Shown here one piece after another: positions 1 to 10,366 of a stretch of 64,000 bases of DNA. The notes beneath the pieces were generated by a model, which did no database searches, was not told where the DNA came from, and saw nothing but the letters and a program-made list of their open reading frames with translations. The DNA comes from Synechocystis sp. PCC 6714. Lineage in GTDB: Bacteria; Cyanobacteriota; Cyanobacteriia; Cyanobacteriales; Microcystaceae. Each line of letters begins with the position of its first letter. The stretch's first letter is position 1. The translations under genes were made by a program, and so were the position numbers. The stretch is taken from assembly GCF_000478825.2 (NCBI RefSeq), contig NZ_CP007542.1, positions 2,418,001-2,482,000 of the forward strand, given 5' to 3'.

Positions 1-1695
1 CGATTAATCGCCCAGGGAAGTTTATTAAAAGAAGAGGCCTACGCGCATAAATATCCCTACGATTGGCGCACCAAAAAGCCGACTATTTTCCGAGCCACGG
101 AACAATGGTTTGCATCGGTGGAGGGTTTTCGAGACCAAGCTTTAAAAGCCATTAAAGAAGTGCGCTGGATCCCTGCCCAGGGGGAAAATCGCATTACTCC
201 CATGGTGGGCGATCGCAGTGATTGGTGTATTTCCCGGCAACGGGCTTGGGGGGTACCAATTCCAGTGTTTTACGATGAAGAAACCAATGAGCCTTTGTTA
301 ACGGAAGAAACCATTAACCATGTGCAACAAATCATTGCCGAAAAAGGTTCCGATGCTTGGTGGGAGCTAACCGTGGAGGAGTTATTACCGGAAAGCTACC
401 GTAACAACGGGCGTACTTACCGTAAAGGGGAAGACACCATGGACGTATGGTTTGATTCTGGCTCTTCCTGGGCGGCGGTCGCAAAAGCAAAAAATCGACC
501 ATTAAAATACCCTGTGGATATGTATTTAGAAGGTTCCGACCAGCATCGGGGTTGGTTCCAATCTAGTTTACTCACCAGTGTGGCGGTGAATGGCATTGCC
601 CCCTATAAAACGGTGTTGACCCATGGTTTTGTCCTGGATGAGAAGGGCCATAAAATGAGTAAGTCCCTGGGCAATGTGGTGGACCCTTACCAGATTATTA
701 ATGGCGGTAAAAATCAAAAACAGGAACCCGCCTATGGAGCTGATGTGTTGCGCCTTTGGGTCGCTTCGGTGGATTACGCCAACGATGTGCCTATTAGTCA
801 AGGTATTCTCAAACAGTTGGTCGATGTACGCAATAAAATTCGCAATACCGCTCGATTTTTACTCGGTAATTTGCATGATTTTAATCGTGAAACCGATGCG
901 GTGGCCTATGAAGATTTGCCAGAATTAGACCGCTATATGCTGCACCGAATGACGGAAGTATTTACGGAAGTGACGGAGGCTTATGAAAGTTTCCAATTCT
1001 TCAAGTTTTTCCAAACGGTGCAAAACTTTTGTGTAGTCGATCTATCTAACTTTTATTTGGACATTGCTAAAGACCGTCTATATATTTCTGCTGCCAATGC
1101 TCCCCGCCGCCGTAGTTGCCAAACTATTCTCCAGTTAGCGTTGGAAAATTTGGTCAAGGCGATCGCCCCGGTACTGTGCCATTTAGCGGAGGACATTTGG
1201 CAATTTTTACCCTACGAAAACCCAACGGAATCAGTGTTCCAAGCTGGTTGGGTGAAATTAGAGCCCCATTGGCGTCAGCCGGAACTAGCCGAAACCTGGG
1301 TTAAACTACGTCAACTCCGCACAGAAGTCAACAAAGTAATGGAATCAGCCCGTACAGCCAAGGCGATCGGTGCTTCTTTGGAGGCCAAAGTCTTAATCCA
1401 TACAGGGGATGACCATTGGTATCGATTACTCCAAAAGTACAATGGGGCAGAGTCCAACCAGGTGGATACCCTGCGTTATTTGTTGTTAGCCTCCCAAGTA
1501 GAATTACTGGAGGAAGATGGGGTCATTAAAGCCCTGCAATTTAAGGCTGAAACAGATAGTTTAACCCTAGGTATTACCAATGCAGATGGCCATAAATGCG
1601 AGCGTTGTTGGAATTATTCCACCCAGGTGGGTAGTTTTAGCGATGACCCCACAATTTGTGAACGTTGCGTTGGTGCGTTACAAAGTAAGTTTTAA
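1..1695 (+). CDS. ileS: Isoleucyl-tRNA synthetase, C-terminal part (5' end outside window)
   Basis: Class I aminoacyl-tRNA synthetase that charges tRNA-Ile in the cytoplasm. The reading frame is open from base 1, so the gene starts upstream of the window. The first bases encode the YPYDWRTKKP segment typical of IleRS and should not be discarded as non-coding. The KMSKS catalytic loop lies at 652-666, followed by the anticodon-binding helical domain. The C-terminus is a zinc-binding knuckle of two CxxC pairs between 1597 and 1668. The last 33 codons have a diverged second copy downstream at 3507-3605, so this gene's 3' end may have been replaced when the DUF262-HEPN module entered. TAA stop at 1693-1695. 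Product is certain; only the history of its tail is in question. Confidence 0.97.
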   Translation, partial: RLIAQGSLLKEEAYAHKYPYDWRTKKPTIFRATEQWFASVEGFRDQALKAIKEVRWIPAQGENRITPMVGDRSDWCISRQRAWGVPIPVFYDEETNEPLLTEETINHVQQIIAEKGSDAWWELTVEELLPESYRNNGRTYRKGEDTMDVWFDSGSSWAAVAKAKNRPLKYPVDMYLEGSDQHRGWFQSSLLTSVAVNGIAPYKTVLTHGFVLDEKGHKMSKSLGNVVDPYQIINGGKNQKQEPAYGADVLRLWVASVDYANDVPISQGILKQLVDVRNKIRNTARFLLGNLHDFNRETDAVAYEDLPELDRYMLHRMTEVFTEVTEAYESFQFFKFFQTVQNFCVVDLSNFYLDIAKDRLYISAANAPRRRSCQTILQLALENLVKAIAPVLCHLAEDIWQFLPYENPTESVFQAGWVKLEPHWRQPELAETWVKLRQLRTEVNKVMESARTAKAIGASLEAKVLIHTGDDHWYRLLQKYNGAESNQVDTLRYLLLASQVELLEEDGVIKALQFKAETDSLTLGITNADGHKCERCWNYSTQVGSFSDDPTICERCVGALQSKF

Positions 1696-1704
1696 ATTTA
1701 TAAA

Positions 1705-1748
1705 CTTATTTAATATAGTTCTAGCTTATTTAATATAGTTCTAGCTTA
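1705..1748. repeat. 20-bp tandem repeat, 2.2 copies, just after ileS
   Basis: The 20-mer CTTATTTAATATAGTTCTAG occurs at 1705-1724, again without change at 1725-1744, and begins a third time at 1745-1748. It fills the gap between the ileS stop and the DUF262 start, at the left edge of the AT-rich module. It could be a replication-slippage product, an operator for the module, or a scar of the insertion. Confidence 0.85.
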
Positions 1749-1758
1749 GGTGTGCCTT

Positions 1759-2913
1759 ATGTCATATTACGGGTCATCACTCATTTCTTCCGAAGAAGAA
1801 ATACTACAAGAAGTGGAAAATGAATATGAAGAAACATTTGAAAATGATGATTTTTTTCAACTTCCACCAGATGATGTAATTGCTTTCAATGAGCTTAGAT
1901 CTTGTGCTGATATTTATCGTTTATTTACCAAAAAACAACTAAAAATAGAACCTGAATTTCAACGACAAATTATCTGGCCTGACTCTGCAAAAACTCGCTT
2001 TATTGATAGTTTAATGAAACAACTACCAATACCTAGTATGTGTATTAGTCTAGATTATAAGACTGATCAACGTCTAGTGGTCGATGGTTTACAACGCATT
2101 TTTACGATAGTTCAGTTTTTAGGACAAGGACAAAATATCTTAGACTCTAAGTTTGAAAATTGGCGCTTATCTTCTTTGGCAGACATTGATCAACGAATCA
2201 AAGGAAAAACTGTCAACGAAATAAAAAATGAAAATCCACTTTTATTTGAAAGAGTTGAAAACTTAACTCTCCCTATTACAGTAATCCGTTTTGATTCTAG
2301 TAAAGAGTCCCATATGAATTATTTGTACACTATTTTTCATCGTTTAAATACAGGAGGAACTAAGTTAAGCAATCAAGAAATCAGGAACTGTATTTACCAA
2401 GGATTGCTAAATAATTTACTCAAAGAATGTGTTAATTATCAAAATTGGATGAAGTTAAAACTTTTTAAAGAAAAAAATATTAAGCGTCTTGAAGATCAAG
2501 AATTTATTTTGAGATTCTTTGCATTTTTGGATGATCGAGATAGTTATGGGGGAACATTATCTCGCTTTTTAAATAATTATATGGAAAATCATAGGAATCT
2601 TACTTCAGATTTATACTCTGATAAATATAAAACATTTCAAAGGGCAGTTGATATCTTATGCAAAATTCTTGAACAAGATAAACCTTTCGATATTAGTAAG
2701 GTTGTCATAGAAGGTTTACTAATTGGTATTGCTGTTAACTTACCTCTCCTTGAAAAACTAGAAATAAATAAGCTACGCAGTGCCTATGAGAAGCTTAGAC
2801 AATCAGAGGTTTATTTAGCCAAAAATTTACAAGGTGGTTTGCTTAAAACTAATAAAGTTAAAGAACGTTTTGAGAAATCTATCCAAATTTTTGGTGGTTT
2901 ATCAGTTAACTAG
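1759..2913 (+). CDS. Stand-alone DUF262 (GmrSD N-terminal / ParB-like) protein
   Basis: 384 residues from the ATG at 1759. A GTG at 1750 is also in frame, but TAGG at 1747-1750 is better placed as a ribosome site for the ATG. Residues about 67-73 (FQRQIIW) and 108-113 (VDGLQR) match the two signature blocks of DUF262, where the second is usually DGQQR; here the first Q is L. In GmrSD and SspE this domain is the NTP-using sensor half of a modified-DNA restriction enzyme. The DUF1524/HNH nuclease half is absent, so it probably acts with the HEPN protein that begins 1 base after its stop. Codon use is very AT-rich compared with ileS (one 60-base line, 2461-2520, has 13 G/C). Family is well supported; a defence role is inference. 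Confidence 0.85.
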   Translation: MSYYGSSLISSEEEILQEVENEYEETFENDDFFQLPPDDVIAFNELRSCADIYRLFTKKQLKIEPEFQRQIIWPDSAKTRFIDSLMKQLPIPSMCISLDYKTDQRLVVDGLQRIFTIVQFLGQGQNILDSKFENWRLSSLADIDQRIKGKTVNEIKNENPLLFERVENLTLPITVIRFDSSKESHMNYLYTIFHRLNTGGTKLSNQEIRNCIYQGLLNNLLKECVNYQNWMKLKLFKEKNIKRLEDQEFILRFFAFLDDRDSYGGTLSRFLNNYMENHRNLTSDLYSDKYKTFQRAVDILCKILEQDKPFDISKVVIEGLLIGIAVNLPLLEKLEINKLRSAYEKLRQSEVYLAKNLQGGLLKTNKVKERFEKSIQIFGGLSVN

Positions 2914-2914
2914 A

Positions 2915-3457
2915 ATGATAGATACTAGCAATATACAGATAACCTTAAATAATCTTGAGGAATTATACGAAGAGGCAAACGAAAAACGGGAACTTCGTAA
3001 ACTTCAATTTTTTTCGAAATTAGCTATCATTGAAGTCTGTACCTGGATTGAAGAAATACAAGATACTATGCTTATGCAATTAATGCAAAATGAAATAAAC
3101 GATGCAAATAGAAAATATATTGAAAAAATAATTAAAAGGAATTATGGATTTAGATACGATGAAAATTTTAGAAAACTTTTATTAAATATTATTGGAATTA
3201 TTGAATTAGAAAAAATAGAGAGGAAACTAGAAGATGATAAAGGCGCTTTACAGAGATTAAGAACTGAACTTGGAAATTTCAAAAAAAAGCGAGATCAAGC
3301 TGCTCATACTCATATAAAAGAAGTGACGGAACAATATGATGCTGTATCACTAACAAAAAGTCGTTTTGACAACCTTGTGTTTTTATTGAATTTGTTAAGT
3401 CGAGAGTTAATTTTATGGAAAGAAAATACACACATTCGTTACCCCATGCTTAAATAA
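2915..3457 (+). CDS. HEPN-fold protein of the MAE_28990/MAE_18760 type, likely RNase effector
   Basis: 180 residues, all helical in character. The ATG at 2915 lies 1 base after the stop of the DUF262 gene, so the two are translationally linked; a longer frame upstream only overlaps that gene. Residues 126-131 read RDQAAH, an Rx4H motif that is the catalytic signature of HEPN ribonucleases, placed before a final helix as expected. The overall pattern (an early WIEEIQ helix, charged middle, Rx4H, then a hydrophobic helix) resembles the MAE_28990-type HEPN proteins of cyanobacteria, which are known to sit beside DUF262 genes. Very AT-rich. Whether it is a toxin held by its partner or a defence effector cannot be told from sequence alone. 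Confidence 0.7.
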   Translation: MIDTSNIQITLNNLEELYEEANEKRELRKLQFFSKLAIIEVCTWIEEIQDTMLMQLMQNEINDANRKYIEKIIKRNYGFRYDENFRKLLLNIIGIIELEKIERKLEDDKGALQRLRTELGNFKKKRDQAAHTHIKEVTEQYDAVSLTKSRFDNLVFLLNLLSRELILWKENTHIRYPMLK

Positions 3458-3506
3458 AGCTAAGACTTGTCTTTTAAGCCTTTTAGATTTAGATTTAAAG
3501 ACGATA

Positions 3507-3605
3507 TGCCATCGCTGTTGGAGTTATTTTCTTCAAGTTGGAACCTTTAGCGATGACCCCACCATTTGTGAGGGGTGCAATGATGCCCTACAAGGAAGGT
3601 TTTAG
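3507..3605 (+). pseudogene. Orphan copy of the ileS 3' end (33 codons)
   Basis: This stretch reads CHRCWSYF, then SFSDDPTIC-like text (here TFSDDPTICEGC), then DALQGRF and TAG. It is the zinc-knuckle tail of IleRS without the rest of the gene. Aligned without gaps to 1597-1695 it agrees at 72 of 99 bases by hand count, including 17 consecutive bases TTTAGCGATGACCCCAC. Similarity stops at the first Cys codon; nothing like ileS precedes it. Third-position differences keep the protein meaning, so it is an allele from another lineage or an old duplicate, not a fresh copy. It marks the right edge of the DUF262-HEPN module. Confidence 0.9.
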
Positions 3606-3748
3606 GGCGGCGTTGGGAATCGGCTGATGTTGGTGCAGCGGGGGTCTTTTCCCTTGTGGTGGAGGTAGGAACCTCTTCAGGACCATTGTGTTAGCATTGG
3701 TCAGGAAAAATTGCTGATGCAATTAATTGTTGTTGAGGAAAGACATTA

Positions 3749-4144
3749 ATGGTTGCCATGCCCCTATCCACTCCATCCCTGGCCCAAGCCAGCTCCAGCC
3801 AATTCCCAACTGAGACCAGACCCTGGGGTTCCTTTACAACTCTGGAGGAGGGTAACGGCTACAAAATCAAACGCATTGAAGTCAATCCTGGCCACCGTCT
3901 GAGCCTACAAATGCACCATCATCGCAGTGAGCATTGGATTGTGGTCTCTGGTACGGCCCGAATTGTTTGTGGAGAAAAAGAAGAACTTTTGGAGCCCAAC
4001 CAATCTACCTATGTGCCCCAATGTACTGCCCACCGCTTGGAAAATCCTGGGGTAATCAAATTAGTTCTGATAGAGGTACAAAATGGAGAATACCTAGGGG
4101 AAGACGATATTATTCGTTTTCAGGATGATTATGCCCGTGGCTGA
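3749..4144 (+). CDS. Cupin protein, type II phosphomannose isomerase-like
   Basis: 131 residues, equivalent to the C-terminal isomerase domain of the bifunctional ManC/AlgA enzymes but encoded alone. The cupin core shows PGHRLSLQMHHHRSEHWIVVSG, with the metal-binding His cluster and the Glu, followed by the second strand pair with TAHRLENPG. The usual role is mannose-6-phosphate/fructose-6-phosphate interconversion for sugar nucleotides. GAGGAA at 3735-3740 lies 8 bases before the ATG and sets the start. Monocistronic by spacing. The exact sugar phosphate handled is not shown by the sequence. Confidence 0.85.
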   Translation: MVAMPLSTPSLAQASSSQFPTETRPWGSFTTLEEGNGYKIKRIEVNPGHRLSLQMHHHRSEHWIVVSGTARIVCGEKEELLEPNQSTYVPQCTAHRLENPGVIKLVLIEVQNGEYLGEDDIIRFQDDYARG

Positions 4145-4222
4145 CTGAGCAACAATTGAACAAAGGATCAATTTTTAATCGCATATAACTGCGATGATTT
4201 TTCCCGCCTCACCCTTGATTTT

Positions 4223-5431
4223 ATGCTTTATCGACGTTTTGGCCGTAGTGAGTTGTCCATGCCTGTTTTTTCCTGTGGAGGCATGCGTTATCAATTCCAA
4301 TGGCAAGATGCCCCCTTTGCTAATATTCCTAGGGATAACCAGGACAACTTGCAGGCCACCATTGAGCGTTCCCTGGAGCTGGGTATTAACCACATTGAAA
4401 CTGCTAGGGGTTACGGTACTTCGGAGATGCAATTGGGGAAAATCTTGCCCCGGTTGCCGAGAGAAAAGTTAATTGTGCAGACGAAGGTTAGTCCTAAGGA
4501 TGATCCGAAAGTCTTTCGTAGTGAATTCGACAAATCTTTGGCTTATTTAAACTTGGATTACGTTGATTTGCTAGGCATCCATGGCATTAATAATCAGGAA
4601 ACCCTAGAACAAAGTTTAGGACCCGGTGGTTGTTTGACAGTTTGTCGCCAGTTACAGAGGGAAGGTCGGGTGAGATTTGTTGGTTTTTCCACCCATGGTC
4701 CCACCTCTATCATTACCGAAGCGATTGAATCGGGGGAATTTGATTACGTCAATCTGCACTGGTACTACATTTTCCAAGACAATTGGCCGGCGATCGCCGC
4801 CGCGACGGCCCAGGATATGGGGGTATTTATCATTAGCCCGTCAGATAAGGGGGGACAACTTTATAATCCCCCGCAGAAATTGGTGGATTTATGTCAACCC
4901 CTCAGCCCCATGGTATTTAATAATCTTTTCTGTTTATCCCATCCCCAGGTTCATACCCTGAGTATCGGGGCATCCCGGCCAACGGATTTTGATGAACATT
5001 TAAAGACCTTGTCCTATTTGCAGTCAGAAGAAATTACGCAGAGGTTTTTGCAACCAATTTTAGCTAATCTTCATAGGGCCATGGTGGAAGCATTGGGAGA
5101 GAATTGGGTAAATAATTGGCGCATTGGTTTGCCTAGCCCAGAAAATACGCCGGGGGAAATTAATATTCCTAAAATTCTCTGGCTATACAATCTTTGCCGA
5201 AGCTTTGATTTGGTGGAATACAGCAAAATGCGCTACAACCTACTGGGTAATGGCGGCCATTGGTTTCCCGGTCAACCCGCCAGTGATTTTGATCGAGCCC
5301 AACTTAGGCAATGCTTGGCCCACAGTCCCCAGCGGGAAAAGGTATTAGATATTCTGCGGGAAACGGATCACATGCTCAAAGGGGAAACGGTGCAGAGGTT
5401 ATCTCGCCAGGAGACGGCCGAAATCACTTAA
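4223..5431 (+). CDS. Aldo/keto reductase family oxidoreductase
   Basis: 402 residues. The N-terminal 280 or so form the AKR barrel: LGINHIETARGYGTSE carries the Asp-like position and catalytic Tyr, QTKVSP the catalytic Lys, and DLLGIHGIN the His. The later segment SIGASRP fits the NADPH-binding end of the barrel. The remaining 100 residues are a helical extension found in a cyanobacterial/bacterial AKR subgroup; I see no CxxCxxC cluster of the ferredoxin-like type in it. Substrate unknown. The ATG at 4223 is kept because the AKR fold begins at once (LYRRFGRSELSMPVF). Confidence 0.85.
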   Translation: MLYRRFGRSELSMPVFSCGGMRYQFQWQDAPFANIPRDNQDNLQATIERSLELGINHIETARGYGTSEMQLGKILPRLPREKLIVQTKVSPKDDPKVFRSEFDKSLAYLNLDYVDLLGIHGINNQETLEQSLGPGGCLTVCRQLQREGRVRFVGFSTHGPTSIITEAIESGEFDYVNLHWYYIFQDNWPAIAAATAQDMGVFIISPSDKGGQLYNPPQKLVDLCQPLSPMVFNNLFCLSHPQVHTLSIGASRPTDFDEHLKTLSYLQSEEITQRFLQPILANLHRAMVEALGENWVNNWRIGLPSPENTPGEINIPKILWLYNLCRSFDLVEYSKMRYNLLGNGGHWFPGQPASDFDRAQLRQCLAHSPQREKVLDILRETDHMLKGETVQRLSRQETAEIT

Positions 5432-5550
5432 TTTATCGTAACTTCTCGGGCAAAAATATCAGTTTCCATAGTTTTTGAACTGATTAAAATGACGGCGATC
5501 GCCATTTTTTTCTAACTTTGAGTTAATTCCTGTCTTGAGAAAAATCCCCT

Positions 5551-6438
5551 ATGATCCCCCTTTCCCGTGAGTCATCCCAACGTTTGCCTAGTTGGCTAAA
5601 GCGTCCCATCGGCCGAGCTAGTGAATTGTCCAGTGTCCAGCAAATTATTAAACAGCGGCAAATTCACACCATTTGTGAAGAGGGTCGGTGTCCCAATCGG
5701 GGGGAATGCTATGGCAACCAAACGGCAACATTTTTGCTAATGGGTCAAATTTGTACTAGAGCCTGCGGTTTTTGCCAAGTGGAGAAAGGTCATGCCCCCA
5801 GGCAGTTAGACCAAGATGAACCGAGCAAAGTGGCGGAAGCGGTGCAATTGTTGGGGCTTAAATATGTGGTGCTAACTTCCGTTGCTAGGGACGATTTAGC
5901 CGACGGGGGAGCGGGCTGGTTTGTACAGGTGATGGAACGTATTCGTCAGGAAAATCCTTCCACCCAAATAGAAGTTTTAACACCGGATTTTTGGGGCGGC
6001 ATTGGTCGAGAAATTAGCCAAAAAGAACGGGTCTTAACAGTGGCCAACGCTCAACCGATTTGCTATAACCATAACTTGGAAACGGTGGCACGTTTACAGG
6101 GTAAGGTACGACGGGGGGCAAAATATCAACGTTCCCTCAATGTGTTGCACTGGGTGAAGCAAACCCATCCAGAGATTTTCACCAAATCTGGATTAATGTT
6201 GGGCCACGGGGAAACAAAAACAGAAATTGTCGAAACCCTGAAGGATTTACGTTCCATCGGTTGCGATCGCCTGACGTTGGGTCAATATATGCAACCATCC
6301 CTAGCCCACTTGCCGGTGCAAAAATATTGGACTCCGGAGGAATTTGAGCAGTTGGGGGAAATTGCTAAGGAATTGGGGTTTAGCCATGTGCGTTCCGGCC
6401 CCTTGGTGCGGAGTTCGTACCATGCCGGGGAAGATTAA
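5551..6438 (+). CDS. lipA: Lipoyl synthase
   Basis: Radical-SAM enzyme that inserts two sulphurs into protein-bound octanoate to make lipoyl groups for 2-oxoacid dehydrogenases and the glycine cleavage system. 295 residues, the usual length. Cys42, Cys47 and Cys53 form the auxiliary 4Fe-4S motif CX4CX5C; Cys68, Cys72 and Cys75 form the radical-SAM CX3CX2C cluster. The C-terminal RSSYHA holds the Ser that ligates the auxiliary cluster. gcvT, whose H-protein partner needs lipoate, lies further along the window. The NHN-ETV segment is present, preceded by an unusual PICY. Cyanobacteria often carry two LipA paralogues, so a second copy may exist elsewhere. Confidence 0.95.
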   Translation: MIPLSRESSQRLPSWLKRPIGRASELSSVQQIIKQRQIHTICEEGRCPNRGECYGNQTATFLLMGQICTRACGFCQVEKGHAPRQLDQDEPSKVAEAVQLLGLKYVVLTSVARDDLADGGAGWFVQVMERIRQENPSTQIEVLTPDFWGGIGREISQKERVLTVANAQPICYNHNLETVARLQGKVRRGAKYQRSLNVLHWVKQTHPEIFTKSGLMLGHGETKTEIVETLKDLRSIGCDRLTLGQYMQPSLAHLPVQKYWTPEEFEQLGEIAKELGFSHVRSGPLVRSSYHAGED

Positions 6439-6499
6439 CCACGTTGAAGAAGAGTTATTCTCCTAGAAAAATGGCCAAGGAACCGAGAGGATATGAAGG

Positions 6500-7075
6500 G
6501 TGAAAATTGATGTGGATTATGCCATTGCCCAGTATGCCCAGGGCCTATTTCTAATGGCCGATGGGCGCCATGGTTTGGGCTGGTATTCCAGCGATCGCCA
6601 TGCCCTAATTCCCTTGGATGATCAATTTCGTTATCCCAAATCTTTGCAACGGATCCTCAATCAAAATCGTTTTCAAGTCAAAATCAACCAAGCCTTCACC
6701 GCTGTTTGCCAAGGATGTGCCGATCGTCCTGAAACTTGGATTTCTGAGGAATTAATCGAGGTTTACCATTGCTTCCACGCCGCCGGTTGGGCCCACAGCT
6801 TTGAAACTTGGCACGGCGATCGCCTAGCGGGGGGAATTTTAGGCATTGCCATCCGGGGAGCATTTATTGGGGAGTCAATGTTTTACGCCATTCCTGAAGG
6901 GTCCAAAGTGGCCATGGTTAAATTGGTGCAACATCTCCGGCAACGGGGCTATCAGTTATTCGATGCCCAGTTACAAAATCCCCACCTCAAGCGTTTCGGA
7001 GCCTACGAGATCGAAGAAAAAGCGTATAAAAAGCAACTGGAGAAGGCCCTGCATTACCCCTGCCGGTTTTGTTAA
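6500..7075 (+). CDS. aat: Leucyl/phenylalanyl-tRNA--protein transferase
   Basis: Transfers Leu or Phe from tRNA to N-terminal Arg/Lys of proteins, creating an N-degron for ClpS/ClpAP. 191 residues with the Aat signature blocks: YAQGLF, LGWYSSDRHALIPLDD, the central GAFIGESMF, and FDAQLQNPHLKRFGA. It is shorter than the E. coli enzyme because the N-terminal domain is trimmed, which is common in cyanobacteria. The start is GTG at 6500 with GAGAGG at 6485-6490 upstream; a hairpin-free 60-base gap separates it from lipA. Confidence 0.93.
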   Translation: MKIDVDYAIAQYAQGLFLMADGRHGLGWYSSDRHALIPLDDQFRYPKSLQRILNQNRFQVKINQAFTAVCQGCADRPETWISEELIEVYHCFHAAGWAHSFETWHGDRLAGGILGIAIRGAFIGESMFYAIPEGSKVAMVKLVQHLRQRGYQLFDAQLQNPHLKRFGAYEIEEKAYKKQLEKALHYPCRFC

Positions 7076-10093
<3,018 letters not shown>

Positions 10094-10144
10094 GTTGTGA
10101 TTGTTTAAGCTTAGCTATTCCTGATTGGTTGATTGATTGTTCTG

Positions 10145-10180
10145 AACCTAGCTGGTATTCAACGCTGGCTGGGTTTTTTG
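10145..10180 (+). terminator. Rho-independent terminator of apcE
   Basis: An 11-bp stem pairs 10145-10155 with 10165-10175 (AACCTAGCTGG with CTGGCTGGGTT, including G-U pairs), with a 9-base loop and a run of T to 10179. It begins 52 bases after the apcE stop, as expected for a very highly expressed gene. Confidence 0.85.
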
Positions 10181-10366
10181 TTGCGGAGGGGATAATGCTC
10201 GCCAAATTTGCTAGGCCTTTGACTCCAGTGGAAGATGAGGCAAGTGGACAAAGCCTGACAAAAATTCCCAGAAGTTAATTTTTAGGGCAATCCCATTGGC
10301 TATGCTGAGAGGGACGGCAATGCCCATCGATCGCCGGCCTGATTTTTCCCCATTGCCTTATTTTCT

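Noticed and set aside
118-120. Start codon for ileS at 118
   Set aside because: The frame is open from base 1 and encodes conserved IleRS residues upstream, so the true start is outside the window.
1750-1752. GTG start for the DUF262 gene
   Set aside because: The ATG at 1759 has a purine-rich site at better spacing; the three extra residues add no conserved sequence.
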